Shown piece by piece: positions 52,312-61,421 of a stretch of DNA of 64,000 bases; position 1 is the stretch's first letter, and the number at the start of each line of letters is the position of its first letter. The DNA is from Galbitalea sp036271875 (GTDB lineage Bacteria > Actinomycetota > Actinomycetes > Actinomycetales > Microbacteriaceae): NCBI GenBank assembly GCA_036271875.1, contig DATAZU010000023.1, positions 106,500-170,499 of the forward strand, written 5' to 3'. Made by a program: the position numbers and the translations under genes. Under the pieces are notes generated by a model. That model had not been told where the DNA came from and did no database searches. It was given only the letters and a program-made list of their open reading frames with translations.

Positions 52312-53655
52312 GTGGCCCAGTACCAATCGTCCGACGGCCTTTCTGACCTGTCCGCGATGTTCGGCGGCGGCCCATCCTCAGCTACACCCCCGGCACCAGA
52401 GGATCCGAATCGAAGGACGCGGCGCCGGCGCAATCGACTCATCGGCGGTCTGATCACGGTGGCCGTCGTACTTGCCCTGGTCGGGACCTACGTCGGTCTG
52501 ACCTTGAACGCCCCCGTGGGAGCGGCCGCCGTGAGCGTTGATCGACCGTCGACCCCCGCGCCCGCGGCGGCGGCGATCGCACTACCCCAGGGCGGGGAGG
52601 CTGCCGTGAGCATCTCCGGTGCCGACGACTATCTCGGCACGAAGGCGGATGGCATCTTCGCGACAACGGGTGACTCGGCGCTGCCGATGGCAAGCATCAG
52701 CAAGCTGATCACCGCGCTCGTCGTTCTGCAGGCCCGGCCTCTCGGGACTTCCGGCAAAGGGCCGACCATCACGTTCACGGCCGCAGATCACACGCTCTAC
52801 GATCACTACTTCCTGCTCAACGCGACGATTGCCTCGATGCCAACCGGAAGCACGATGAGCGAGTACAACGCGCTTGAGACGATGCTCGTCGCTTCGGCCT
52901 GCAACTATGCTGCGACACTGGACGAGTGGGCATTCGGCTCCAATGCCGCCTTTGTCGAGGCCACGAAGCGCTGGCTCAGCGCACACGGACTCGACCACAC
53001 CGTGATGGTCGAGCCGACCGGAATCGATGCGCGCAACGTCAGCACGCCGAGCGATCTGATCGCTCTCGGAAAGCTGGTGATGGCCAATCCGACACTTGCG
53101 TCGATCGTTGCGAAAACGGCCCTGGACATACCCGGCTTCCCCGGGATGGCGAACACCAACGATCTCCTGGGGACGGATGGCATTGACGGGATCAAGACGG
53201 GAACGCTGGGTGGGTCGGACCTGCTGTTCTCCTCACACGTGAGCGTTGGGCTGCCACAGGAGCTTACGATCACCGGCGTGGTTCTGGGTGGTCCCAGCCG
53301 GGGTGCGGTTGACGACGATGTTCGCACGCTCATCACGAGCATCACCAACGGGTTTCACACCAACCAGCTCGGCGTCAAGGGCGACATCGTCGGCACGTAC
53401 TCGACGCCGTGGGGCTCCCAAGCGAAAATGGTCCTCGGCAGGAGCGCGTCGGTGTTGACCTGGTCGAACACCCCGATCACATCAACAATGAAAACGTCGT
53501 CCCTGAAAACGGGAGCAAGCGGCGAGACGGTGGGCCAGGTCACCTGGGTGACCGGCAAATCGACCATCACCATACCCGTGCTGCTGCAAGGGAGAATTCG
53601 GCCACCGAGCGCGTGGTGGCGGCTGACGCATCCGTCCCAGTTGCTGGGAAAGTAG
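52312..53655 (+). CDS. D-alanyl-D-alanine carboxypeptidase-like protein (S11 family)
   Basis: A 447-residue membrane-anchored PBP-type peptidase. Cytoplasmic N-terminus (1-40), membrane anchor at about 42-65, a Pro/Ala-rich linker, and an S11 domain. SxxK is SISK near residue 126 and KTG is in GIKTGTLGG near 300. The SxN region reads SACN where relatives have S-A-N, so the Asn is displaced by one or replaced by Cys. GTG start with weak ribosome site. It trims cell-wall peptides if active. Confidence 0.85.
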   Translation: MAQYQSSDGLSDLSAMFGGGPSSATPPAPEDPNRRTRRRRNRLIGGLITVAVVLALVGTYVGLTLNAPVGAAAVSVDRPSTPAPAAAAIALPQGGEAAVSISGADDYLGTKADGIFATTGDSALPMASISKLITALVVLQARPLGTSGKGPTITFTAADHTLYDHYFLLNATIASMPTGSTMSEYNALETMLVASACNYAATLDEWAFGSNAAFVEATKRWLSAHGLDHTVMVEPTGIDARNVSTPSDLIALGKLVMANPTLASIVAKTALDIPGFPGMANTNDLLGTDGIDGIKTGTLGGSDLLFSSHVSVGLPQELTITGVVLGGPSRGAVDDDVRTLITSITNGFHTNQLGVKGDIVGTYSTPWGSQAKMVLGRSASVLTWSNTPITSTMKTSSLKTGASGETVGQVTWVTGKSTITIPVLLQGRIRPPSAWWRLTHPSQLLGK

Positions 53656-53683
53656 CTCTCGAGGTGCGCGCTGTGCTCGTGGG

Positions 53684-54436
53684 ATGTTTATGGGCGACGG
53701 GGGTAGCTTGGGTCGAGTGAAGCGCGCGGGTGGTCGAGTTCCAACGATTGTCGTTCTCGCTGGGCTGATCTGTGTCCTGGTCGCGATTGGCGCTGGGCTT
53801 CAAGGCCGATCGACGTTCACTGGCCCGCGCTGGATTCCGGGGAATCCGGCTCCGGTCCCGCCCGTTCAACAGACCGCGAACCCGCAGTCGACGGTGCCGG
53901 CAACTGCCGCACCGCACTCGTCCATTGCCCCGACCGTAGTGATCGGCTGGGTGCCGCTGGTAATTATCGTGTCGCTTCTCGTTCTCGCCGTTCTGCTTCT
54001 GCTTCTCCGGTTCTTCTTCTCGAATCGTTCCATCGGGGCGCGACGCACGCTGTCCGTTGACGCCGCGCTCAGCGATTCACCGGTGGAGGTCAACACGGAT
54101 GCTGACCTGCCGGTCCTGCACCGCGGCCTGCTGCGCGCCGCTGACCTGCTCGACACGGACCGAGAACCGCGAGACGCGATTGTGAGAGCCTGGATCGGCC
54201 TCCAGGAGGCTGCCGAGGATTCGGGCGTCTCCCGGCGACCGTCCGAGACGCCGACCGAATTCACCTCCCGGGTATTCGAATCCGTCGCGGCGGATCGGAA
54301 GGCGGCATCGACGCTGCTCGACGTTTACCTTCGAGTGCGATTCAGTCGCAAGCCCGCAACCGACTCGGATGTTGTGGTCGCTCGCCAGGCGATCCAGCGA
54401 CTCCGTGACACCTGGCCGGCCGGGACACCCGGATGA
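53684..54436 (+). CDS. DUF4129-domain membrane protein
   Basis: A 250-residue protein with two membrane segments (about residues 19-40 and 88-112) separated by a Pro/Thr-rich external loop, and a cytoplasmic C-terminal DUF4129 region (AWIGLQEAAEDSGVSRRPSETPTEFTSRV). DUF4129 usually accompanies MoxR, DUF58 and transglutaminase genes; the first two are present here. ATG at 53684 or 53690 is possible. It overlaps the next gene by 4 bases. Confidence 0.78.
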   Translation: MFMGDGGSLGRVKRAGGRVPTIVVLAGLICVLVAIGAGLQGRSTFTGPRWIPGNPAPVPPVQQTANPQSTVPATAAPHSSIAPTVVIGWVPLVIIVSLLVLAVLLLLLRFFFSNRSIGARRTLSVDAALSDSPVEVNTDADLPVLHRGLLRAADLLDTDREPRDAIVRAWIGLQEAAEDSGVSRRPSETPTEFTSRVFESVAADRKAASTLLDVYLRVRFSRKPATDSDVVVARQAIQRLRDTWPAGTPG

Positions 54437-54912
54437 GCCGCTACGTCGGAGTGATCGTCGTCGCCGTGCTCGCCGGATTCGGCGTCTGGTTCTTCGGGCT
54501 CGACATCGTGCCATCCATTGTGGTCACACTGGTTATCGCCGGACTTGGGATCGTTGTGCGCACTATCGTGCTGCCGAGCGAGAACCCGGAGTGGCCGCCC
54601 GCTCCGCCCGAGCCGAGCGACGGCGTCAGACGCGAAGTCGCGGAGCTGGCGTGGGCGCTCCGCGGCTCGGGCGGTGTCGTAGATGATCGGATCGTCTGGC
54701 GAGTGCGGCGCATTGCCGCCGAGGCACTCGCCCGTCGCCACCTCGATGTCGAGAACCCCGCGCACCGGACGCGAATCGAGCACCTCGTCGGAGCATCCGT
54801 CTATTCGTTGCTCACGTCCGGCGAGGACTTTCGTGTCACCCTCCCAACGCTCCAGTCTGTGCTCCGCGGGCTCGAAGCGCTGAACGCCTCCGACCCGACT
54901 TCCCGAACCTGA
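54433..54912 (+). CDS. Small membrane protein of the MoxR operon
   Basis: A 159-residue protein not assigned to a named family. Two close membrane segments occupy residues 5-45, followed by a cytoplasmic helical part with Arg-rich stretches (VWRVRRIAAEALARRH). It lies between DUF4129 and MoxR genes and is co-transcribed, so a role in the same membrane complex is inferred. Confidence 0.72.
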   Translation: MSRYVGVIVVAVLAGFGVWFFGLDIVPSIVVTLVIAGLGIVVRTIVLPSENPEWPPAPPEPSDGVRREVAELAWALRGSGGVVDDRIVWRVRRIAAEALARRHLDVENPAHRTRIEHLVGASVYSLLTSGEDFRVTLPTLQSVLRGLEALNASDPTSRT

Positions 54913-54958
54913 TCACCGCACGACCGCGCGACCCGCCATCAACGCAGAAAGGCCAACC

Positions 54959-55972
54959 ATGCCAGCGAAATCCAGCCCGCCGGAGACATTCGATGTCGAG
55001 AAAATCGCGACGCTGAGTTCGGCGATCCTCGAGCGCGTGTCGACTGTTGTCGTTGGGATGCAGGACTCGCTGGAGCTCGCCCTGGCGAGCATCCTCGCCG
55101 GCGGTCACGTTCTGTTCGAGGACGTTCCGGGGCTCGGGAAGACGCTGGCCGCCCGCTCGCTTGCGTCGGCCATCGGGCTCGATTTCCGACGGGTGCAGTG
55201 CACCCCGGACCTGTTGCCATCCGACATCACGGGCTCGTTCGTCTACTCTCCGGGCACCAGTGAATTCGTGTTCCGGCCGGGTCCCATCTTCACCGGCCTG
55301 CTCCTGGCGGACGAGATCAACCGCACATCGCCCAAGACGCAGTCCGCACTCCTCGAGGCGATGGCCGAGGGCCAGGTAACCGTCGAGGGCAGCAGTTACC
55401 CGCTTCCGGTACCTTTCCATGTGATCGCGACATCGAATCCGATCGAGTACGAGGGAACGTACGCACTCCCCGAAGCGCAGCTGGACCGATTCATGGTCCG
55501 GCTCGCGGTCGGGTATCCGTCTCGCGAGGGGGAGCAGCGGGTCCTCCTCAACCGGGTCGAGCGACGTGCCGAAGTGGCGAGCGTCGACGGTGTAGTGACA
55601 GCGGACGAGCTCCGGTCGATGCAGCGCGGGGTCGAGGCGGTTCCCGTTGATGAGGACATCGCGATGTATTGCGTCGACCTGGCGAACGCGACCCGTGAGC
55701 ACGGCGCCGTCGAGGTGGGGGCGTCGCCGCGTGGTGCCCAGGGACTGATGCTGGTCGGTCGGGCGCTCGCAGTCATCGCCGGTCGGGACTATGTCACGCC
55801 CGAAGACATCAAGCGAATTGCCGTTTCAGTACTCGCTCATCGACTGACGCTCACGCCACAGGCGTGGGCGAATGGAACCGATCCCGCCGAGATAGTGCGC
55901 GAAGTCACCGACGAGGTCGCCGGGCCACCAACCGTCGGGGCGACGGCGGTGGATACCGCGAGCACGTCATAG
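54959..55972 (+). CDS. MoxR-family AAA+ ATPase
   Basis: AAA+ chaperone-like ATPase of 337 residues. Walker A EDVPGLGKT near residue 60, Walker B LLLADEINR near 118, sensor 1 ATSNPIEYEG near 155 and sensor 2 ASPRGAQGL near 260. A negatively charged N-terminus is typical of MoxR. It normally works with the DUF58 protein that follows in complex assembly or metal loading. The last base overlaps the DUF58 start (TAGTG). Confidence 0.92.
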   Translation: MPAKSSPPETFDVEKIATLSSAILERVSTVVVGMQDSLELALASILAGGHVLFEDVPGLGKTLAARSLASAIGLDFRRVQCTPDLLPSDITGSFVYSPGTSEFVFRPGPIFTGLLLADEINRTSPKTQSALLEAMAEGQVTVEGSSYPLPVPFHVIATSNPIEYEGTYALPEAQLDRFMVRLAVGYPSREGEQRVLLNRVERRAEVASVDGVVTADELRSMQRGVEAVPVDEDIAMYCVDLANATREHGAVEVGASPRGAQGLMLVGRALAVIAGRDYVTPEDIKRIAVSVLAHRLTLTPQAWANGTDPAEIVREVTDEVAGPPTVGATAVDTASTS

Positions 55973-57276
55973 TGACGGACACCGGTTCGGCCGACGATCG
56001 CTGGCTTCCCGCCGTCGGTCTCTACTTCGGCGTCGGCGTCGGCGTTTTGCTCGCCGGCGGGGGCCTGCTGTTTTCGCGTCCCGAGCTTGTCTTCATCGCG
56101 GCGCCCATCTTGGTCGCGGTCGTCTTCGCCTACCAACGGCGGCCGCGGACGAATGCGGCGGTCACCGTGAGCACGACCATCGGCGTAAGAACCGCTGCGG
56201 ATTTCGTGGAATACACGGTGGCACTCGATGCACCCCCCGAGACGGATGCTGTTGTGGTGCGATTGTACGAACGGGGCCGCGAGCGCACAGACCTGGTTGT
56301 CGATGCCGCCGCGGCCAGAACCCTCTCCGGACGGATCACCATCGTGCACTCGGGGCCGCAGGAACTCATTCGTGTCGACTACGTGCTTGTGGCATCGGGC
56401 GGTGCGGTAGTCACCGCGCCGGCGCATGGGCCCAGAAGCAGTCGAGTGATTCCACCCCGCGTGCTTCCGTTGCGCCGACTTCCCCTGCCGTTTCGGATGT
56501 TTGGTCTCTCCGGCGGACACGATTCCGCTCGGGCGGGGGACGGCGGCGAGTTTCGGGACATCGGGCAGTTTGTTCCCGGGGATCGGCTTCGCCGCATCGA
56601 CTGGCGGGTAACTGCGCGCCGGGCCCAGGCGCCGGGCGAGCTGTATGTGCGGCGCAGCTTTGCCACTGCGGATGCGACCGTGCTCGTGGTCATGGACAGC
56701 AGGGACGAGGTTTCGAAGCTCGTGACCAATCGGTCGAGCGGCGCGCTGGAGTTCGACACCGCGACCTCGCTCGATATTGCCCGCGAGGCGGCGGCATCCG
56801 TCGCATCCGCATATCTTGGCGCGGGTGATCGGGTCGGGTTCCGTGACCTCGCGGGCAGTACCCGACTGCTGCCTCCCGGTGGCGGAGCCGCGCACCAGCA
56901 CCGCGTGCTCTCGGCAATTGCTCGAGCTCGCCCGGTCGGATCGCCCGTGCGGCGTCTTCGTCCACCGCTCATCCCGGCGGGCGCGATCGTGTACGTCCTG
57001 TCGACATTCCTCGATGGCGAGGCGGCTCGCATGGCCGAGCTGTGGCGGGTTGCTGGTCATCGGGTTGTCGTCATCGACACCCTTCCGCGCACACCGACCG
57101 ACGGTCTTCGTCGCGAGCAGGTGACCGCGCTCGACATCATCCAGCTCGAGCGCGAGGCTCGCATCCTTGCCCTCGGCTCGCTTGGTGTTGACGTGGTGCG
57201 GTGGGCGGTCGCGGGTGGCGAGTCCCCGGAGTCGCAGCTGAGCAGGCTCAGCCACGCGTCCAGGAGGCCGCGGTGA
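55972..57276 (+). CDS. DUF58-domain (vWA-like) membrane protein
   Basis: A 434-residue protein with two membrane helices near the N-terminus (about 10-50), an immunoglobulin-like part, then the DUF58 motif EFRDIGQFVPGDRLRRIDWRVTARR (about 190-215) and a vWA-like segment with VVMDSRDEV in place of a full DxSxS. GTG start fused to the MoxR stop. It is the usual MoxR partner in actinobacteria. The next gene overlaps by 4 bases. Confidence 0.88.
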   Translation: MTDTGSADDRWLPAVGLYFGVGVGVLLAGGGLLFSRPELVFIAAPILVAVVFAYQRRPRTNAAVTVSTTIGVRTAADFVEYTVALDAPPETDAVVVRLYERGRERTDLVVDAAAARTLSGRITIVHSGPQELIRVDYVLVASGGAVVTAPAHGPRSSRVIPPRVLPLRRLPLPFRMFGLSGGHDSARAGDGGEFRDIGQFVPGDRLRRIDWRVTARRAQAPGELYVRRSFATADATVLVVMDSRDEVSKLVTNRSSGALEFDTATSLDIAREAAASVASAYLGAGDRVGFRDLAGSTRLLPPGGGAAHQHRVLSAIARARPVGSPVRRLRPPLIPAGAIVYVLSTFLDGEAARMAELWRVAGHRVVVIDTLPRTPTDGLRREQVTALDIIQLEREARILALGSLGVDVVRWAVAGGESPESQLSRLSHASRRPR

Positions 57277-57842
57277 CAGCGATCGTAAGGGGCGGAGAGG
57301 ACCATGCGCCGACACGGTTCAGACCCGTGGTGGGCCCGCGCATTCCGGCATCCATGGTGCGGCTGGCGATTGGGGTTATCTGCGTTGCCACGAGTTTCGG
57401 AGTCATCGGGCTGCAGTGGCCCGTTGTTGTCGCGATGTTTCTGACACTCGCGACGCTCGTATTTCCTCGCTCGCCCGCCGCTTGGGCGCTCGCGGCGCTG
57501 CTGGCCATCGCGTCGCTCGGAACGCTCGGCGCGGCGCCCGATTGGCGATTTTTCGTCGCGCTCGCGGGAGCTCATTTGCTGCACGTGTTCGGGATGACGC
57601 TCAGCTGGCTTCCGGTCGGTGGCCCGGTTCAGCTGCGGGTACTCGGTAAGTCTTTACGGACCTTCGTGATCATCCAGATCCCGGCCCAGCTCGTGGCGTT
57701 CGTGGTGCTCACCCTGCTGGCGGGACGATCCGTCGCTGCGGCACTCACCTCGCCGGCGTTCGGCATCCTCGCGGCCGTTGGCTTTGTGGTCCTCGTGATC
57801 GTTGTCCTGGTTCCGGTGGCGCGAGGCCGCCTGAACGGGTAG
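57273..57842 (+). CDS. Hypothetical multi-pass membrane protein
   Basis: A 189-residue protein with four or five hydrophobic segments and no recognised family. GTG with AGGAGG upstream, overlapping the DUF58 stop. It is last in the MoxR operon; a transglutaminase, often found here in such operons, is missing, so this may take another role in the membrane module. Confidence 0.75.
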   Translation: MTAIVRGGEDHAPTRFRPVVGPRIPASMVRLAIGVICVATSFGVIGLQWPVVVAMFLTLATLVFPRSPAAWALAALLAIASLGTLGAAPDWRFFVALAGAHLLHVFGMTLSWLPVGGPVQLRVLGKSLRTFVIIQIPAQLVAFVVLTLLAGRSVAAALTSPAFGILAAVGFVVLVIVVLVPVARGRLNG

Positions 57843-57870
57843 CTGAGCGGCAGCCCAGCCACGAAACGAA

Positions 57871-59760
57871 CTAGTCGGCGTCGCGCAGCTTGTCGCGCAG
57901 CGTCTTGAGCTGCTCGTACAGCTCGCCGGGAACGCGGCCGCCGAAGGACTCGAAGTAGTTCTCCGTGTCGTCGGCTTCCTCGAGCCACGCATCGCGGTCG
58001 ATGGCGAATAGCTGCTCGAGGTCGACCTCGTCGAGGCCGCTTATGTCAAGACCTGTCGCGTTCGGCAGGTAGCCGAGGGGAGATTCGGATGCGCCCACCT
58101 GACCGTCCACTCGGGCCTGGATCCACTCGAGCACGCGGATGTTCTCACCGAATCCGGGCCAGAGGAACTCGCCGTCGTTACCCTTGCGGAACCAGTTGAC
58201 CTGGAAGACGCGGGGCATCTTGCCGCTCTGGCGCAGGCTGCGACCGAAGTCGACCCAGTGCTGCCAGTAGTCGGCCATGTTGTACCCGCAGAACGGCAGC
58301 ATTGCGAACGGATCGCGCCGCAACTCCCCGACGGTGCCTTCAGCGGCCGCCGTTTTCTCCGAAGAGATCGTGGCGCCCAGGAAGACGCCATGATCCCAAT
58401 CGCGCGCCTCTACCACCAAGGGCACGTTGGAGGCACGACGGCCGCCGAAGATGATCGCGTCGATAACGACGCCGTCTGGATGCTGCCAGTCGTCCGCGAT
58501 GGACGGGCACTGGTCAGCCGCGACTGTGAATCGCGAGTTCGGATGGGCTGCGGGCGAGTCGGAGGACGGCGTCCAGTCCTTGCCTCGCCAGTCGAGCAGG
58601 TGCGCGGGCGGGACATCCGTTAGCCCTTCCCACCACACGTCGCCGTCGTCGCGCAGTGCGACGTTGGTGAAGATGGTGTTGCCCCAGAGCATGTCGATCG
58701 CCGTCGGGTTGGTCGCAGGGCCCGTGCCCGGCGCGACGCCGAAGAACCCGGCCTCGGGATTGATCGCGCGCAGGCGGCCATCCGGTCCCTGGCGCAGCCA
58801 CGCAATGTCATCGCCGACCGTTTCGACTCTCCAGCCGGGAAGGGTCGGGGTCAGCATCGCGAAGTTGGTTTTGCCGCAGGCGCTCGGAAAGGCCGCCGCG
58901 ACGTGCATCTGCTTTCCCTGCGGGTTGGTCACACGGAGGATGAGCATGTGCTCGGCGAGCCAGCCCTCGTCACGGGCCATGACGCTGGCGATGCGGAGCG
59001 CGAAGGCTTTCTTGGCGAGGATCGCGTTTCCGCCGTATGAAGAGCCGAACGACCAGATCTCGCGGGTCTCCGGGAACTGGCTGATGTACTTGGTCGGATT
59101 GCAGGGCCAAACCACGTCGGCCTGACCGGGTTCCAGCGGGGCACCGACGGTGTGTGCCGCGGCCACCCAGTCGATGTCGCCCCTGATGCGCTCAAGCGCC
59201 TCGGTGCCCATGCGCGTCATGATGCGCATGCTCGCGACGACGTATGGCGAGTCGGTCACCTGAACGCCGAGCTTTGAGAACGGCGAGCCGACCGGGCCCA
59301 TCGAGAACGGGACGACGTACATTGTCCGTCCACGCATGCTGCCCTCGAACAATCCGTTCAGGGTCTTGCGCATCTCGGCGGGGGCGATCCAGTTATTGGT
59401 AGGACCGGCGTCCTCTTCTTTCTCGCTGCAAATGAAGGTGCGGTCCTCGACGCGAGCGACATCGTCGGGGTCGCTCCGCGCAAGGAAACTGAAGGGACGG
59501 TGCTCCGGGTTGAGGCGGATCAGAGTGCCCTGCTCAACGAGCTGCTTGGTAAGTGAATCGAACTCGGCGGCGCTTCCGTCACACCAGACGATGTCATCGG
59601 GGCGCGTGATCGCGGCCATTTTCGCAACCCACTCGATCACACGGATGTCCGTGCCCTGCGGGCTCTCAAACGAGAGAGCGTTCGATCGAGGAGCGGCCAG
59701 GCGTGCTGCGGCCGAGGTCGCGGAAGCGGTGGTCGGGGGCTCGATCGTCGTAGTCATCAT
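57871..59760 (-). CDS. pckA: Phosphoenolpyruvate carboxykinase (GTP)
   Basis: GTP-dependent PEPCK of 629 residues, converting oxaloacetate to PEP. The phosphate-binding loop FPSACGKTNFAML (near residue 292) includes the active-site Cys; MGPVGSPFSKLG and GGRRASNVPLV are typical of the GTP type. ATG ATG start with GAAAG upstream; either Met may be used. It is divergent from a RamB-type regulator, with dyads in the spacer. Gluconeogenic exit for succinate and pyruvate from the pca and prp routes. Confidence 0.94.
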   Translation of the reverse strand: MMTTTIEPPTTASATSAAARLAAPRSNALSFESPQGTDIRVIEWVAKMAAITRPDDIVWCDGSAAEFDSLTKQLVEQGTLIRLNPEHRPFSFLARSDPDDVARVEDRTFICSEKEEDAGPTNNWIAPAEMRKTLNGLFEGSMRGRTMYVVPFSMGPVGSPFSKLGVQVTDSPYVVASMRIMTRMGTEALERIRGDIDWVAAAHTVGAPLEPGQADVVWPCNPTKYISQFPETREIWSFGSSYGGNAILAKKAFALRIASVMARDEGWLAEHMLILRVTNPQGKQMHVAAAFPSACGKTNFAMLTPTLPGWRVETVGDDIAWLRQGPDGRLRAINPEAGFFGVAPGTGPATNPTAIDMLWGNTIFTNVALRDDGDVWWEGLTDVPPAHLLDWRGKDWTPSSDSPAAHPNSRFTVAADQCPSIADDWQHPDGVVIDAIIFGGRRASNVPLVVEARDWDHGVFLGATISSEKTAAAEGTVGELRRDPFAMLPFCGYNMADYWQHWVDFGRSLRQSGKMPRVFQVNWFRKGNDGEFLWPGFGENIRVLEWIQARVDGQVGASESPLGYLPNATGLDISGLDEVDLEQLFAIDRDAWLEEADDTENYFESFGGRVPGELYEQLKTLRDKLRDAD

Positions 59761-59845
59761 CGTCTTTCGGTCGGCTGGACGGTACTTGTCCGTCTTTTTT
59801 CAAGCTTGCGCCCTCTTTTGACCGTGATTTCCGAATTCATGATGA

Positions 59846-59880
59846 AAAGAAGTGCCGTTCTTTAGCTATTCTTCAAGAAT
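59846..59880. promoter_or_regulatory. Two TTCTT/AAGAA dyads between pckA and the RamB-type gene
   Basis: AAAGAA-N6-TTCTTT at 59846-59863 and ATTCTT-C-AAGAAT at 59868-59880. The second overlaps the regulator's start codon. They lie in the pckA divergent spacer, so control of both genes is possible. Confidence 0.5.
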
Positions 59881-61306
59881 GAGCGACCTAGCGACCCTCG
59901 GACAGCGAATTCGGCACTTCAGGACAGCACGCGGCCTGACCCTCGACGACCTTGGGAGTGCGGTTGGCATCGCGGGTAGCCAGTTGTCCCTGATGGAGAA
60001 CGGCAAACGCGAACCGCGGCTGTCGCTTCTCACCAAAGTCGCCGAGTCGCTCGACATCCAGGTCTCCGATCTGTTGTCCGATGAACCGCCGAGCGCGCGT
60101 GCGGCACTCGAGATCCGTCTCGACCAGTTGCAGCAGGGCGCGCTCTATTCGTCGCTCGGGCTGCCGTCGGTTAGACCGACGAGGGCGATGACCGACGACA
60201 CCCTTCGCGTGCTGGTAGGTCTGCAGGCCGAACTCGCTCGTCGAGCACGTGAGGCCATCGCGACGCCCGAGGAGGCTCGCCGCGCCAACACGGAACTGCG
60301 CCAGCTGATGCGGACCAAGAACAACTACCTGCCGGACATCGACGCGCTTGCGCAGGAGCTGGTGACCAAGGCGGGTTACTCCCGCGGCGCCCTGACGCAT
60401 CGCACCGTGTCCCGAATGGCCGAGCAACTCGGTTTCGAGCTGGTGCACGTGCCTGACCTCCCGCACTCGGCCCGGTCGGTGACGGATCTCGAAAATGGAC
60501 GCATCTACCTTCCGCCGGCATCCATTCCGGGTGGGCACGGCATCCGGTCGATGGCGCTGCAGGCAATGGCGCATCGGCTGCTCAAGCATCACGAGCCGCA
60601 GAGCTACGCGGAGTTTCTGCAGCAACGACTCGAGATCAACTACTTCGCGACCGCCTGCCTCATGCCGCTTCAGCAGTCGGTCGAGTTTCTCGAGGCCGCA
60701 AAGGCCGATCGCAACATCGCGGTCGAGGACTACCGGGATGCCTTCGGCGTGACCCACGAGGCTGCGGCGCTTCGGTTCACCAACCTCGCGACATCCCACC
60801 TGGACCTCACCGTGCACTTCCTGCGGGTCGGAGACGATGGCGCGGTCGCGAAGGCCTACGAAAACGACGGGTTGCGACTCCCGGTGGATGTGACCGGGTC
60901 GACGGAGGGTCAGCTCGTGTGTCACTACTGGGCTGCCCGGCAGGCTTTCGATCGCACCAACAGGACGACAGAGTTCTACCAGTACACAGACACTCCGGAG
61001 GGCACGTTCTGGGAGTCGAGCCAGACCGGTACTTCGTCCACCGACGAGTTCTCCATCACGATCGGCGTGCCGTTTTCGCACGCGAAATGGTTCCGCGGTC
61101 GGGAGACGACCAACCGCACGCTGTCGCGCTGTCCAGACCTCTCGTGCTGCAAGTCGCCGTCGAATGAGCTCGCCGAACGGTGGGCGGGCAAGGCGTGGAC
61201 GAGTGCAAAACTGCACGCGCACATCCTCTCGCCGTTACCCGGCGGAACGTTCCCGGGCGTCGATGATCAGGAGCTGTACGCGTTCCTCGACGCGCACGCT
61301 GAGTAG
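59879..61306 (+). CDS. RamB/PrpR-type transcriptional regulator
   Basis: A 475-residue regulator with an N-terminal XRE helix-turn-helix (about 5-60, GQRIRHFRTARGLTLDDLGSAV), a middle ImmA/IrrE-like region (about 190-270, MALQAMAHRLLKHHE), and a C-terminal short-chain-fatty-acyl-CoA regulator domain. A Cys patch (CPDLSCC) lies near residue 422 and resembles the reported Fe-S region of mycobacterial PrpR, although spacing may differ. ATG at 59879 overlaps a dyad. RamB-type regulators control acetate and propionate genes, matching adjacent pckA and the nearby prp operon. Confidence 0.87.
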   Translation: MSDLATLGQRIRHFRTARGLTLDDLGSAVGIAGSQLSLMENGKREPRLSLLTKVAESLDIQVSDLLSDEPPSARAALEIRLDQLQQGALYSSLGLPSVRPTRAMTDDTLRVLVGLQAELARRAREAIATPEEARRANTELRQLMRTKNNYLPDIDALAQELVTKAGYSRGALTHRTVSRMAEQLGFELVHVPDLPHSARSVTDLENGRIYLPPASIPGGHGIRSMALQAMAHRLLKHHEPQSYAEFLQQRLEINYFATACLMPLQQSVEFLEAAKADRNIAVEDYRDAFGVTHEAAALRFTNLATSHLDLTVHFLRVGDDGAVAKAYENDGLRLPVDVTGSTEGQLVCHYWAARQAFDRTNRTTEFYQYTDTPEGTFWESSQTGTSSTDEFSITIGVPFSHAKWFRGRETTNRTLSRCPDLSCCKSPSNELAERWAGKAWTSAKLHAHILSPLPGGTFPGVDDQELYAFLDAHAE

Positions 61307-61421
61307 CAACGGATTTCCCACAGGGGCTGTCGAGTTCGGCGAATTTGCGGTCAGCCTGTTACCGTGGAGAGTTGCTTCGGCCGGAATTCCGCTCCGGTTG
61401 GCAGCCTTATTCGGAACTTTT

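Noticed and set aside
61140..61160. Claim of a definite Fe-S cluster in the RamB-type regulator
   Set aside because: A CPDLSCC patch is visible but spacing to reported PrpR Cys positions could not be confirmed.
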